Shown here: positions 10,501 through 17,314 of the stretch, one piece after another
Numbering within the stretch: position 1 is the first letter of the stretch
How the letters are laid out: each line of letters begins with the position of its first letter
The notes under the pieces: generated by a model
Databases searched by the model: none
The model's input: the letters and a program-made list of their open reading frames with translations, nothing else
What the model was told of the DNA's origin: nothing
DNA from: an uncultured Pelagibacteraceae bacterium
Lineage (GTDB): Bacteria; Pseudomonadota; Alphaproteobacteria; Pelagibacterales; Pelagibacteraceae
Length of the DNA: 64,000 bases
NCBI GenBank assembly: GCA_902570525.1
Contig: CACFYN010000001.1
Location: forward strand, 58,599 to 122,598
Direction: 5' to 3'
Position numbers and translations under genes: made by a program

Positions 10501-12006
10501 ATCACCCATAGAACCTGTTGCCTCCTTTGAGTCTTCAGCCATCGGGTGTAAAATTAATTCTAAATCCTCTAGACTTATTCCAAATACATACTGTCTTTTT
10601 TTAAGTTCATCTCCTGTAAAAAATGGTTTTTCTTCAGCCATGGCTAATTTTTTATCTAGATCAACAATTTGATTATTAAAGTGTTTGTAATCTTTAGCTA
10701 AATAGTTTTTAATTTTTTCGTTCGTAAATAATTTGCCTTTTTCAATTCTTACACCTATTATTTCACCTGGCCCTAATCTTCCTTTTGTAACTATTTTCTT
10801 TTCATCGATGTTTATCATTCCAGTTTCTGAACCTGCGAATAAAAAGTTATCTTTGGTAACCGTGTATCTTAGTGGTCGAAGGCCATTCCTATCCGTAGCT
10901 GCAATAACCCACTCATTATCTGTAGCTGCTATTGCTGCAGGTCCATCCCAAGGCTCCATTGTACTATTTAGAAAATTAAATAATCTTTGATGATCTTTTG
11001 GGAGCACTTCGCTTTTTTTTGACCATGCATCAGGTATTAACATAAGTTTCGCTAAAGGAGCAGGTTGTCCAGAAATATTTAATAATTCAAATACATTATC
11101 CAAAGAGGCCGAGTCTGAATTTCCTGGTAAAATTACAGGTTTTAAATTTTCAACATCCTCAAATACCTCGCTAGACATTTCTTGTTCGTGGACTTTCATC
11201 CAATTAACGTTTCCCTTAAGAGTATTTATTTCACCATTGTGAGCTAAAGATCTGAAAGGTTGGGCTAGGTCCCAGCTTGGCGCTGTATTTGTTGAAAATC
11301 TTTGATGAAAAATGGCATACCTTGAAATAAATCTTTCGTCTGCTAAATCAATATAAAAATCTGCTAATGCCTCAGCTAAAAACATGCCTTTATAAATGAT
11401 GGATTTAGAACTGAAGGAGCAAATATAAAAATTATCTAAATGATTTTGTCTTACATTATTCTCTATTTTTCTTCTTGTCTCATAAAGTTTTATTTCTAAT
11501 GCCTTGCCTGATAATTTTTGATTGTTATGTCTAAATAGAACCTGAGTAATTTCAGGTCTAGTCTGTTCTGCTTTTTCTCCCAAAACTTTTGTATTAACCG
11601 GAACTTGTCTCCAACCATAAATATTAAAATCATTTTGAGTCAACTCTTTTTCAACCAGTGTTCTACAACTTTCTTGTGCCTCATAATTATTTCTTGGTAA
11701 AAATATCATACCAATACAAATTTCAGAATTGTCATATACGTGTCCGGTAACTTCAATTTTTTCTTTAAAGAATTCTTTTGGGATTTCAACGTGAATACCT
11801 GCTCCGTCTCCTGTTTTACCATCGGCATCCACAGCACCTCTATGCCATACAGCCTTTAAAGCCTGAATTCCATATTCTACTACCTTTCTTGATTTCTTTC
11901 CCTCAGTCGATGCAACCAGACCTACTCCACATGCATCATGTTCCATATCCTTTGAGTAAACATTATTTCTTTCAAGTAGTTTCTTGTTTTTAAAATATCT
12001 CTTCAT
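7501..12006 (-). CDS. gltB: Glutamate synthase (NADPH) large subunit
   Basis: 1501 residues, normal GltB length. After a propeptide of about 25 residues, HDACGVGLV places the N-terminal nucleophile Cys at residue 26, starting the class II glutaminase domain. The central and FMN-binding synthase domains follow with GEGGEDEVRF, SGHNGGTGASP and the 3Fe-4S cysteines in CIMVRQCHSNTCPVGVC. The C-terminal GXGXG beta-helix contains repeated glycine-rich turns. The enzyme makes two glutamates from glutamine and 2-oxoglutarate, completing ammonia assimilation. The start overlaps the gltD stop by one base, so the operon order is gltD-gltB. Confidence 0.98.
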   Translation of the reverse strand: MKRYFKNKKLLERNNVYSKDMEHDACGVGLVASTEGKKSRKVVEYGIQALKAVWHRGAVDADGKTGDGAGIHVEIPKEFFKEKIEVTGHVYDNSEICIGMIFLPRNNYEAQESCRTLVEKELTQNDFNIYGWRQVPVNTKVLGEKAEQTRPEITQVLFRHNNQKLSGKALEIKLYETRRKIENNVRQNHLDNFYICSFSSKSIIYKGMFLAEALADFYIDLADERFISRYAIFHQRFSTNTAPSWDLAQPFRSLAHNGEINTLKGNVNWMKVHEQEMSSEVFEDVENLKPVILPGNSDSASLDNVFELLNISGQPAPLAKLMLIPDAWSKKSEVLPKDHQRLFNFLNSTMEPWDGPAAIAATDNEWVIAATDRNGLRPLRYTVTKDNFLFAGSETGMINIDEKKIVTKGRLGPGEIIGVRIEKGKLFTNEKIKNYLAKDYKHFNNQIVDLDKKLAMAEEKPFFTGDELKKRQYVFGISLEDLELILHPMAEDSKEATGSMGDDTPLAVLSDKYRPLYHFFRQNFSQVTNPPIDSLRENKVMSLKTRFGNLGNILNFDNLTKDNIYVLNSPILSNSQFLKFNNFFKKKIKLIDCTFKKEESLDVVLEKIRKDSEIAVRQGSTQIVLSDKNISDDRLPVPMLLAVGAVNTYLIKHKLRGYVSINVQSGEAMDTHSFATLIGVGATTVNPYLALDGLYQRFEKKLFGKFQYEECVSRYIKSVNSGLLKIMSKMGISVISSYRGGCNFETVGLSRTVVSEYFPGVISKISGIGLSGIEKKLRLIHEKAFCNEDKVLPIGGIYRYRKNGEVHQYQGKLIHLLQSAVASGSYEAYKKYAEGIYNLPPINLRDLIDFRKRYLNKPIDISEVEPVENILKRFGSGSMSHGALSKEAHETLAIGMNRIKGASCSGEGGEDEVRFKKMDNGDSANSRVKQIASARFGVTINYLNNCNEIEIKIAQGAKPGEGGQLPGFKVSDEIARLRHSTPGVTLISPPPHHDIYSIEDLAQLIYDLKQINPKARVGVKLVASSGIGTIAAGVAKAKADIILISGHNGGTGASPQTSVKYVGIPWEMGLTEANQVLTLNNLRDSVTLRTDGGIKTGRDVVIAAMMGAEEYGVATTALVAMGCIMVRQCHSNTCPVGVCTQDDKLREKFSGTPDKVVNLFTFIANEVREILAELGFKSINEIIGRTDLLRQVSKGSPNLDDLDLNPLFVQADSGKNKRYCENQSINFVPDTLDQEIWPSIEEKIDKKEKIDKEFEIKNTHRAVGTRISHNLYKKFGYEKLEDNFLKLNFVGSAGQSFGAFGGKGLTLNLKGDANDYVGKGLSGAIVSIKLSEESSLNSSENTIIGNTVLYGATSGKLYASGKAGERFAVRNSGAISVIEGCDSNGCEYMTGGTVVILGDVGDNFAAGMTGGMGFVYDKNKLFSKKVNSETVVWQIPETDYWKDYLKSLIEEHVKHTGSEISKNILNNFENELNNFLQVCPKEMLDKLENPISTKSIVKEVS

Positions 12007-13445
12007 TACGCAACCTTTATTTTTGAAATTTCTTTTTGTTTCAAATGTTTAATAATAGACTCTGCAGCATCTCTCCCATCTTTGATTGCCCATACTACTA
12101 GGGATGCTCCCCTTACAATATCGCCAGCTGCAAAAACACCTGGAACATTGGTTTCTAAAGTTTCAAAATTAGTTTTGATTGTTCCCCATTTTGAAACTTG
12201 AAGATCGTTATTATCAAAAAGTTTTGGGAGATCTTCCGGGTCAAATCCTAATGATTTTATAACCATATCAACTTCTAAATTAAAACCTCCATCATTTTGT
12301 ATTTCAGGTTTTCTTCTTCCAGTATCATCTGGTTCACCTAGTTTAATTTTATTTACACTTATTTTTTCGACTTTGTTGCTTCCGTAAAATTCCTTGGGAC
12401 TAGATAACCATACAAATTCAACACCTTCTTCCTCAGCGTTTGCAACTTCTCTAGAAGACCCTGGCATATTTTCTTTGTCTCTTCTATATAAACACTTTAC
12501 AGATTTTGCATTCTGTCTTACAGCGGTTCGAACACAATCCATTGCTGTATCACCACCTCCTATAACAACTATATTTTTTCCCTCTGCGTTTAGGGTACCA
12601 TCATCAAATTTTTCGACTTTATCACCTAAACCTTTTTTATTTGACGCAGTTAAAAATTCCATCGCAGGAAAAATATTATTTAAATCACTACCTGGAATAT
12701 TTATTTCTCGAGGTTTATAAACTCCGGTTGCAATTAATATTGCATCATGTTTTTCTCTTAATTGATTTAATGTTGCATCCTTACCAACTTCAAAATTTTG
12801 GAAAAAATTTATTCCACTTTTTTTAAGAAGCTCAGTGCGTCTTTCAACTACAAATTTTTCTAATTTAAAATTTGGTATTCCATAGATTAATAGCCCCCCA
12901 GCTCTATCATATCGATCATATATTGTTACTTGGTATCCTGATTTTCTAAGTTGTTCACCACATGCTAAACCTGCCGGGCCTGCTCCAATAATCCCGACGG
13001 TTTGTTGTAACTCTGTCTTCACATTTATCGGTTTGACCCATCCATTTGCCCAAGCGTTTTCGGTTATAAACTTTTCTACGGATCCAATTGTAACTGTTCC
13101 ATGTCCAGATTGCTCAATTACGCAATTGCCTTCACACAGCCTATCCTGTGGACATATTCTTCCACAGACTTCAGGCATATTATTTGTGCTTTGTGACAAT
13201 TGATATGCTTCCTCTAACCTTCCTTCAGCAGTAAGTTTTAACCAGTCTGGAATATTATTGCTCAACGGACAATGAACCTGACAAAAAGGAACTCCACATT
13301 GGGAACACCTGCTCGATTGCTCTTTAGCTTTATTGCTAATAAATTCATCATATATCTCATTAAAATCCTCTTTTCTTAAATCTACCTTTCTTTTAGGTGG
13401 ATTTTGTTGACCTATTTTTACAAATTTAAGCATTTTATCTGCCAT
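12006..13445 (-). CDS. gltD: Glutamate synthase (NADPH) small subunit
   Basis: 479 residues. The N-terminal domain carries the four-cysteine clusters CSQCGVPFCQVHCP and CGRICPQDRLCEGNC, which ligate two 4Fe-4S centres. FAD- and NADPH-binding Rossmann motifs follow (GIIGAGPAGLACGEQL near 150, VVIGGGDTAMDCV near 290), with a final FAD-contact segment PGVFAAGDIVRG near 435. It passes electrons from NADPH to GltB. It is the first gene of the operon; 174 bp separate it from divergent uppP, and that gap holds inverted repeats that could regulate it. Confidence 0.97.
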   Translation of the reverse strand: MADKMLKFVKIGQQNPPKRKVDLRKEDFNEIYDEFISNKAKEQSSRCSQCGVPFCQVHCPLSNNIPDWLKLTAEGRLEEAYQLSQSTNNMPEVCGRICPQDRLCEGNCVIEQSGHGTVTIGSVEKFITENAWANGWVKPINVKTELQQTVGIIGAGPAGLACGEQLRKSGYQVTIYDRYDRAGGLLIYGIPNFKLEKFVVERRTELLKKSGINFFQNFEVGKDATLNQLREKHDAILIATGVYKPREINIPGSDLNNIFPAMEFLTASNKKGLGDKVEKFDDGTLNAEGKNIVVIGGGDTAMDCVRTAVRQNAKSVKCLYRRDKENMPGSSREVANAEEEGVEFVWLSSPKEFYGSNKVEKISVNKIKLGEPDDTGRRKPEIQNDGGFNLEVDMVIKSLGFDPEDLPKLFDNNDLQVSKWGTIKTNFETLETNVPGVFAAGDIVRGASLVVWAIKDGRDAAESIIKHLKQKEISKIKVA

Positions 13446-13488
13446 AATTTGAAGGCTTATATACTAAGGTTAAATAATAATAAACGTT

Positions 13489-13536
13489 AAATAGGACAAC
13501 ATATATTACCTATTTTGTTCAAAAACTAAGGTTTTT
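13489..13536 (-). promoter_or_regulatory. Inverted repeats upstream of gltD (candidate operator or leader)
   Basis: AAATAGG (13489-13495) and CCTATTT (13509-13515) form a perfect 7-bp inverted repeat with a 13-nt spacer. Six bases beyond it AAAAAC/GTTTTT (13521-13526 / 13531-13536) form a second hairpin with a 4-nt loop. They lie 44-91 bp before the gltD start, in the 174-bp divergent region with uppP (13446-13619), which otherwise holds only AT-rich DNA. This could be a protein operator or leader structure. No known riboswitch consensus was recognised. Confidence 0.35.
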
Positions 13537-13619
13537 AATAAAAAATTCGTTTTTTGCATAGCACATATCTGCTCATGTTATTGCTTCAATTTAAGAATAT
13601 ATAGAATACAAGAAATTAA

Positions 13620-14387
13620 ATGAATATTGATTTTTTTGAGATACTTTTGCTATCAGCAATTCAAGGTATATCAGAATTTATTCCAGTAAGTTCGTCAGCT
13701 CACTTGTTTCTTATTTCTGATATTTACAATTTTAAAGTTCAATCTCTGCTAACTGATATAGGCTTACACTTAGGTTCGCTATTAGCGATAATTACATACT
13801 TTAATTCAGATCTAGCTAATATTTTTAAAAATAAAAACTTGCTTTTACTTGTCACATTTGGTTCGGTTCCTGTTATTTTTGTTGGAGCCATACTTTATCA
13901 AACAAATTTAATCTTATATTTAAGAAATATTGAAATAATAGCTTGGACAACATTAATTTTTGCAATCTTATTGTATTTTGCAGATAAAGTTAAAGTAAAC
14001 AAAAAGCTAAATACAAAGTTAGGTTTAAAAACAGTTATTATAATTGGCTGTTTTCAAATATTATCACTTATTCCAGGTGTAAGTAGATCTGGAATTGTTA
14101 TAACTGCAAGCAGATTTCTTCAATTTGACAGATATGACTCTACTAAAATTTCATTTTATCTTTCTATTCCAGTAATTGCAGGAGCAAGTTTTCTTGGATT
14201 AAAAGACTTATATAAAGAAACTGCAGAATTTAACTCGATGATTATATTTACTGTATTTTTTTCTTATTTCTTTTCGTATTTTACAATTAAATATTTTTTA
14301 ATATTTGTTAAGAAATTTGATCTTAAACTTTTTGTAATCTACAGAATTTTATTATCTATTTTTTTATTTGGAATTATTTATTTTTGA
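13620..14387 (+). CDS. uppP: Undecaprenyl-diphosphate phosphatase
   Basis: 255 residues, polytopic membrane protein of the BacA/UppP family. Both active-site motifs are present: ISEFIPVSSSAHL (about 17-29) and LIPGVSRSGIVI (about 150-161). It recycles undecaprenyl diphosphate to the monophosphate carrier used for peptidoglycan and O-antigen synthesis. The last 24 bp overlap the 3' end of the convergent EamA gene, so no terminator fits between them. Confidence 0.95.
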   Translation: MNIDFFEILLLSAIQGISEFIPVSSSAHLFLISDIYNFKVQSLLTDIGLHLGSLLAIITYFNSDLANIFKNKNLLLLVTFGSVPVIFVGAILYQTNLILYLRNIEIIAWTTLIFAILLYFADKVKVNKKLNTKLGLKTVIIIGCFQILSLIPGVSRSGIVITASRFLQFDRYDSTKISFYLSIPVIAGASFLGLKDLYKETAEFNSMIIFTVFFSYFFSYFTIKYFLIFVKKFDLKLFVIYRILLSIFLFGIIYF

Positions 14388-15260
14388 TGTTGGAAGAATT
14401 TGTGACAATATAACTGCAAATAATATTAAGAAACATCCAATTATATTATTAAATTTTAAAAATTGATCTAGGATTATCCAGCCAGCTATAGCAGCAAAAA
14501 CACCTTCTAAAGAATAAATAATAGCTGCAGGTGCTTCTTCAATATTTTTTTGTGCATACATCTGTAAAGTAAATGCAATACCACCTGATAATGCTCCTGC
14601 ATACAATATAGAACTAAGCTCAAGTAATATTTTTGATAAAACCACTTCTTCAAATATGAATGCAAAAAAAATTGATAATGAAAAAACAAACGCAGCCTGT
14701 AAAGCAGCATAAAATACTGGTATATTAAATTTTTGCATAAATTTACCAGCAAAAATAATATGTAAGGCCCAAAAGATAGAACAAAAAATTACAAGTGTAT
14801 CTCCTAACATTATTTCAGCATCAGAAAAATCTGTGAGAAGATAGACACCAACTATACAAAGAGCTATTGAGGGCCAAATACTCCAATGAACTTTTTCTTT
14901 ATAAATAATGAACAAAATAATAGGTACAAAAGGAACATAAAAAACAGTAAAAAAAGCAGCATTTGCTATATTAGTATACTGTAATGCAGCCTGCTGTAAG
15001 AAAGTTCCCAAAAAAAGAGAGACTCCCATAAAAATTAAATATTTAATAAATAATTTTGTATTATTTTTTATTTCTTTTTTAATCTTATTTTTTTCTATTA
15101 GAATAGCGAAAGGTAGAATTGTAAGAAAACCTACAAAAAATCTGGAAGAATTAAATGTTAACGGACCAATATTATCCATTCCAGTGTCTTGAGCTATAAA
15201 TGCTGTTCCCCAAATAAAAGTCGTGATTAAGGCGCAAAACATTGAAAATGATTTTTTCAT
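14364..15260 (-). CDS. EamA / DMT-family transporter
   Basis: 298 residues with about ten predicted membrane helices arranged as two EamA repeats. The first begins at the N-terminus with FIWGTAFIAQDTG and the second near residue 155. The YTNIANAAFFTVFYVPFVPI segment near 90-110 is typical of these exporters. Family members export amino acids or other small metabolites; the substrate here is unknown. It ends inside the convergent uppP tail and lies downstream of the dioxygenase gene (17 bp gap, same strand). Confidence 0.85.
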   Translation of the reverse strand: MKKSFSMFCALITTFIWGTAFIAQDTGMDNIGPLTFNSSRFFVGFLTILPFAILIEKNKIKKEIKNNTKLFIKYLIFMGVSLFLGTFLQQAALQYTNIANAAFFTVFYVPFVPIILFIIYKEKVHWSIWPSIALCIVGVYLLTDFSDAEIMLGDTLVIFCSIFWALHIIFAGKFMQKFNIPVFYAALQAAFVFSLSIFFAFIFEEVVLSKILLELSSILYAGALSGGIAFTLQMYAQKNIEEAPAAIIYSLEGVFAAIAGWIILDQFLKFNNIIGCFLILFAVILSQILPTSKINNSK

Positions 15261-15277
15261 TAATTAAAATTTTAAGA

Positions 15278-16396
15278 TTAGATTAATCCATTTATTTTAC
15301 ACGAGCTATCGAAGTCTTCTTTGTTAATGTAGCAGCCCTTCATTTTTCTCTTACCGTTGAAGGATCCTCTTCCGTGTAAAACTCTCCAGTTATTGAATAT
15401 CAGTAGTTCGCCAGGTTTTAAAATATGTCTCCACTGATATTGTTTTGAATTAGCTAAATTGTCAAACAAACTTATAGCTTCATAAAAAATTTTTGTAAGC
15501 ACCGGATCTAATCTGAAAGGAGCTCTATCATAATTGTTAAAACTGATCTGATTTATATGATTATTATCATCTAATTTTATTATAGGTCTTTTAGCCTCTA
15601 GTATCACTCCATCACCTGTATAATTTCCAGGTACATTAATTTTTGTCAGAACGTCGTATAAATTTTGATTTTTAGATTTGATAGTCTCCGCAATTTTAAG
15701 CCCATCAACCATAATTGAATCACCACCTTTTGCATCATATTCACAACATAAAAGTAATTGTAGTCCAGGTGCATCATTGCTGTATGTAGAGTCTGTATGT
15801 GGTCTTAATTCTTCATTTGTATAAGCGCTATCTGCCATATCTGCATTAGACTCAAAACTCCATAAACCTCCAAAAATTGAATTTCTAACATAACCTATTT
15901 TTTTTGCCAAAAACTCAACAGAAGAAATATTTTTTTCACAATCTTTTATCACTGCGAAACCAAAAGAATATAATTTTGATAGTAAACTTTTAAAACCCTC
16001 ATCACTTTTAATATTTTCAAAATTTAAAAAAATATCGTCTTTAATTTCTTTGTTTTCCCAAATTTTTATTTTATTTTTATCATTTGAATAATTTATAGAG
16101 TTTTTGTATAAAAACTCAGATGAATATTTAATATTATTAGAAGTATCTGACCAAATGATATCAATATATTCCCCCTGATTTGAAATATTTGCGTTTTTAA
16201 TTTTTATTTTTGGATTTAATTTTGCTGTAAATGTTTTTCTCTGATTGCTTCGTTCATCCCAGTTATTTTCATCTTTAGCGTGATCCCTGAGCCATATATT
16301 TGGAAAAGTATCCTCAGACTTATTTGAAAAAAATACTTTAAGCCCTTCGCTTAAAATTTCAATTTTGTCGACATAATTAGATCTATTTTTGGTCAT
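15278..16396 (-). CDS. TauD/GBBH-type Fe(II)/2-oxoglutarate dioxygenase
   Basis: 372 residues. The N-terminal about 95 residues match the DUF971/GBBH-like zinc-binding layout (FPNIWLRDHAKDENNW), but the usual cysteines are not evident. The C-terminal TauD domain has the metal-binding HxD in LRPHTDSTYS (about 200) and the distal His and Arg in NNWRVLHGRGSF (about 340-352). Architecture matches gamma-butyrobetaine or trimethyllysine hydroxylases. It may act on a quaternary amine such as a carnitine precursor, which is inference from the family. A palindrome overlaps its likely -10 element. Confidence 0.8.
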   Translation of the reverse strand: MTKNRSNYVDKIEILSEGLKVFFSNKSEDTFPNIWLRDHAKDENNWDERSNQRKTFTAKLNPKIKIKNANISNQGEYIDIIWSDTSNNIKYSSEFLYKNSINYSNDKNKIKIWENKEIKDDIFLNFENIKSDEGFKSLLSKLYSFGFAVIKDCEKNISSVEFLAKKIGYVRNSIFGGLWSFESNADMADSAYTNEELRPHTDSTYSNDAPGLQLLLCCEYDAKGGDSIMVDGLKIAETIKSKNQNLYDVLTKINVPGNYTGDGVILEAKRPIIKLDDNNHINQISFNNYDRAPFRLDPVLTKIFYEAISLFDNLANSKQYQWRHILKPGELLIFNNWRVLHGRGSFNGKRKMKGCYINKEDFDSSCKINGLI

Positions 16397-16409
16397 TTTT
16401 CAATGCAAA

Positions 16410-16424
16410 ATTATATCATGATAT
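16410..16424 (-). promoter_or_regulatory. Likely -10 element with overlapping palindrome before the dioxygenase gene
   Basis: On the minus strand a consensus TATAAT (16415-16410) lies 14 bp before the dioxygenase ATG. The perfect 12-bp palindrome ATATCATGATAT (16413-16424) overlaps its upstream edge. No good -35 is seen (ATTAAA at 17 bp). A repressor bound to the palindrome would block the promoter, but the base composition makes short palindromes common. Confidence 0.35.
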
Positions 16425-16570
16425 TAAAAATGTTTAATAAAATAATGATCTTAGATAGAGACCAAAACTTAGATGGTAGATTTTGGATCCAGTCCTCACT
16501 ATTAAAAAAATACTTAACATCTTTAAAATATTAAATATTTATATATATTTTAAAAAAAAAGTGTTAACTT

Positions 16571-16647
16571 GCGCCTGTAGCTCAATTGGATAGAGCGCTT
16601 GGCTACGGACCAGGAGGTTCTGGGTTCAACTCCTAGCAGGCGCACCA
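16571..16647 (+). tRNA. tRNA-Arg (anticodon ACG)
   Basis: A 77-nt cloverleaf. The acceptor stem GCGCCTG pairs with CAGGCGC (16637-16643), followed by the A discriminator and an encoded CCA (16645-16647). The anticodon stem CTTGG/CCAGG encloses CTACGGA, giving ACG at positions 34-36; A34 would be deaminated to inosine to read CGN codons. The T arm has GGTTCAACTCC. An AT-rich stretch precedes it without a convincing -35. Confidence 0.96.
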
Positions 16648-16659
16648 AAAGATTTAATT

Positions 16660-16743
16660 ATGAAAATATCTTTACAGAAATCTGTTTTTTTATTTTTTTT
16701 TATAGTTTTAATATTCTTGTTACTATCCACTTTTATAATTTAA
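16660..16743 (+). CDS. Putative 27-residue single-pass membrane peptide
   Basis: ATG at 16660 opens 27 codons ending TAA at 16743. The peptide is MKISLQKSV followed by an uninterrupted run of Phe/Leu/Ile/Val residues long enough for one membrane helix. It starts 12 nt after tRNA-Arg and stops 3 nt before the thioesterase ATG, so it could be a leader gene in the same transcript. The Shine-Dalgarno is weak. AT-rich DNA easily produces such hydrophobic ORFs, so it may not be a gene. The function is unknown. Confidence 0.3.
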   Translation: MKISLQKSVFLFFFIVLIFLLLSTFII

Positions 16744-16746
16744 TTT

Positions 16747-17160
16747 ATGCCAGATAATTTTGAACAAATAAGCACTAAATCAGGTTTTATGAAACATAAT
16801 GGTGGTTTATTGGTCAGAAAAGTTTCAGAGAATGAATTCCAATTTAAAGCCAAAGTCACTTCAAATCATCTTAATAGGGCGGGTATAACTCATGGTGGAT
16901 ACATAGCCTCTATAATTGATTCTGGTTGTGGTTCGGCAGCTCATAGATCAGTTGAGAATATTCCATGTGTTACGATATCTTTAGAAATTAAATTTATAGC
17001 TCCAACTAAAGAAGGAGATGAAATTTTAGGTACAGCTACTATTTCAAAAAAAACAAAATCTATGATTTTTTTAGTTTGTAAATTAGAATGTGATGGCAAA
17101 GTAACTGCTACAGCTTCTGGGGTCTGGAAAATTTTGAGAAATAAATCCTTTCCTAAGTAA
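16747..17160 (+). CDS. PaaI-type hotdog thioesterase
   Basis: 137 residues, the usual single-hotdog length. The GITHGGYIASIIDSGCGSAAH motif (about 42-62, in part) is the 4HBT/PaaI signature, with the central helix that carries the catalytic acidic residue. VTISLEIKFIAPTKEGDEI (about 78-95) is the matching beta-strand pair. Such proteins hydrolyse acyl-CoA esters and are often tetrameric. The substrate is unknown. A hairpin follows 8 bp after the stop. Confidence 0.85.
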   Translation: MPDNFEQISTKSGFMKHNGGLLVRKVSENEFQFKAKVTSNHLNRAGITHGGYIASIIDSGCGSAAHRSVENIPCVTISLEIKFIAPTKEGDEILGTATISKKTKSMIFLVCKLECDGKVTATASGVWKILRNKSFPK

Positions 17161-17168
17161 GAGTAGCT

Positions 17169-17195
17169 ATTCATTTTAATTCTGATAAAATGAAT
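17169..17195 (+). terminator. Terminator-like hairpin after the thioesterase gene
   Basis: ATTCATTTTA (17169-17178) and TAAAATGAAT (17186-17195) form a perfect 10-bp stem with a 7-nt loop directly after the thioesterase stop. The stem is AT-rich and the following bases (TTATAAATTC) hold no long T tract, so termination efficiency is doubtful. It separates this gene from the helicase 120 bp downstream. Confidence 0.45.
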
Positions 17196-17314
17196 TTATA
17201 AATTCTTAAAATGAGAACTTTTTACAGACCGATTCGGACCTGTTTTAGTCCATTTTTGTTCTAAAGAGGTAACAACATATAGTAGCCAAATACAATCACA
17301 TACAAATTATAGAA

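Noticed and set aside
10733..10990. Long antisense reading frames within gltB and similar overlaps elsewhere
   Set aside because: They lie opposite strongly conserved coding sequence, lack Shine-Dalgarno sequences and encode no recognisable protein.
16450..16520. Possible tRNA remnant upstream of tRNA-Arg (CCAAAA ... TTTTGG with a GATCCAGTCCTC-like stretch)
   Set aside because: No cloverleaf or acceptor pairing could be formed.
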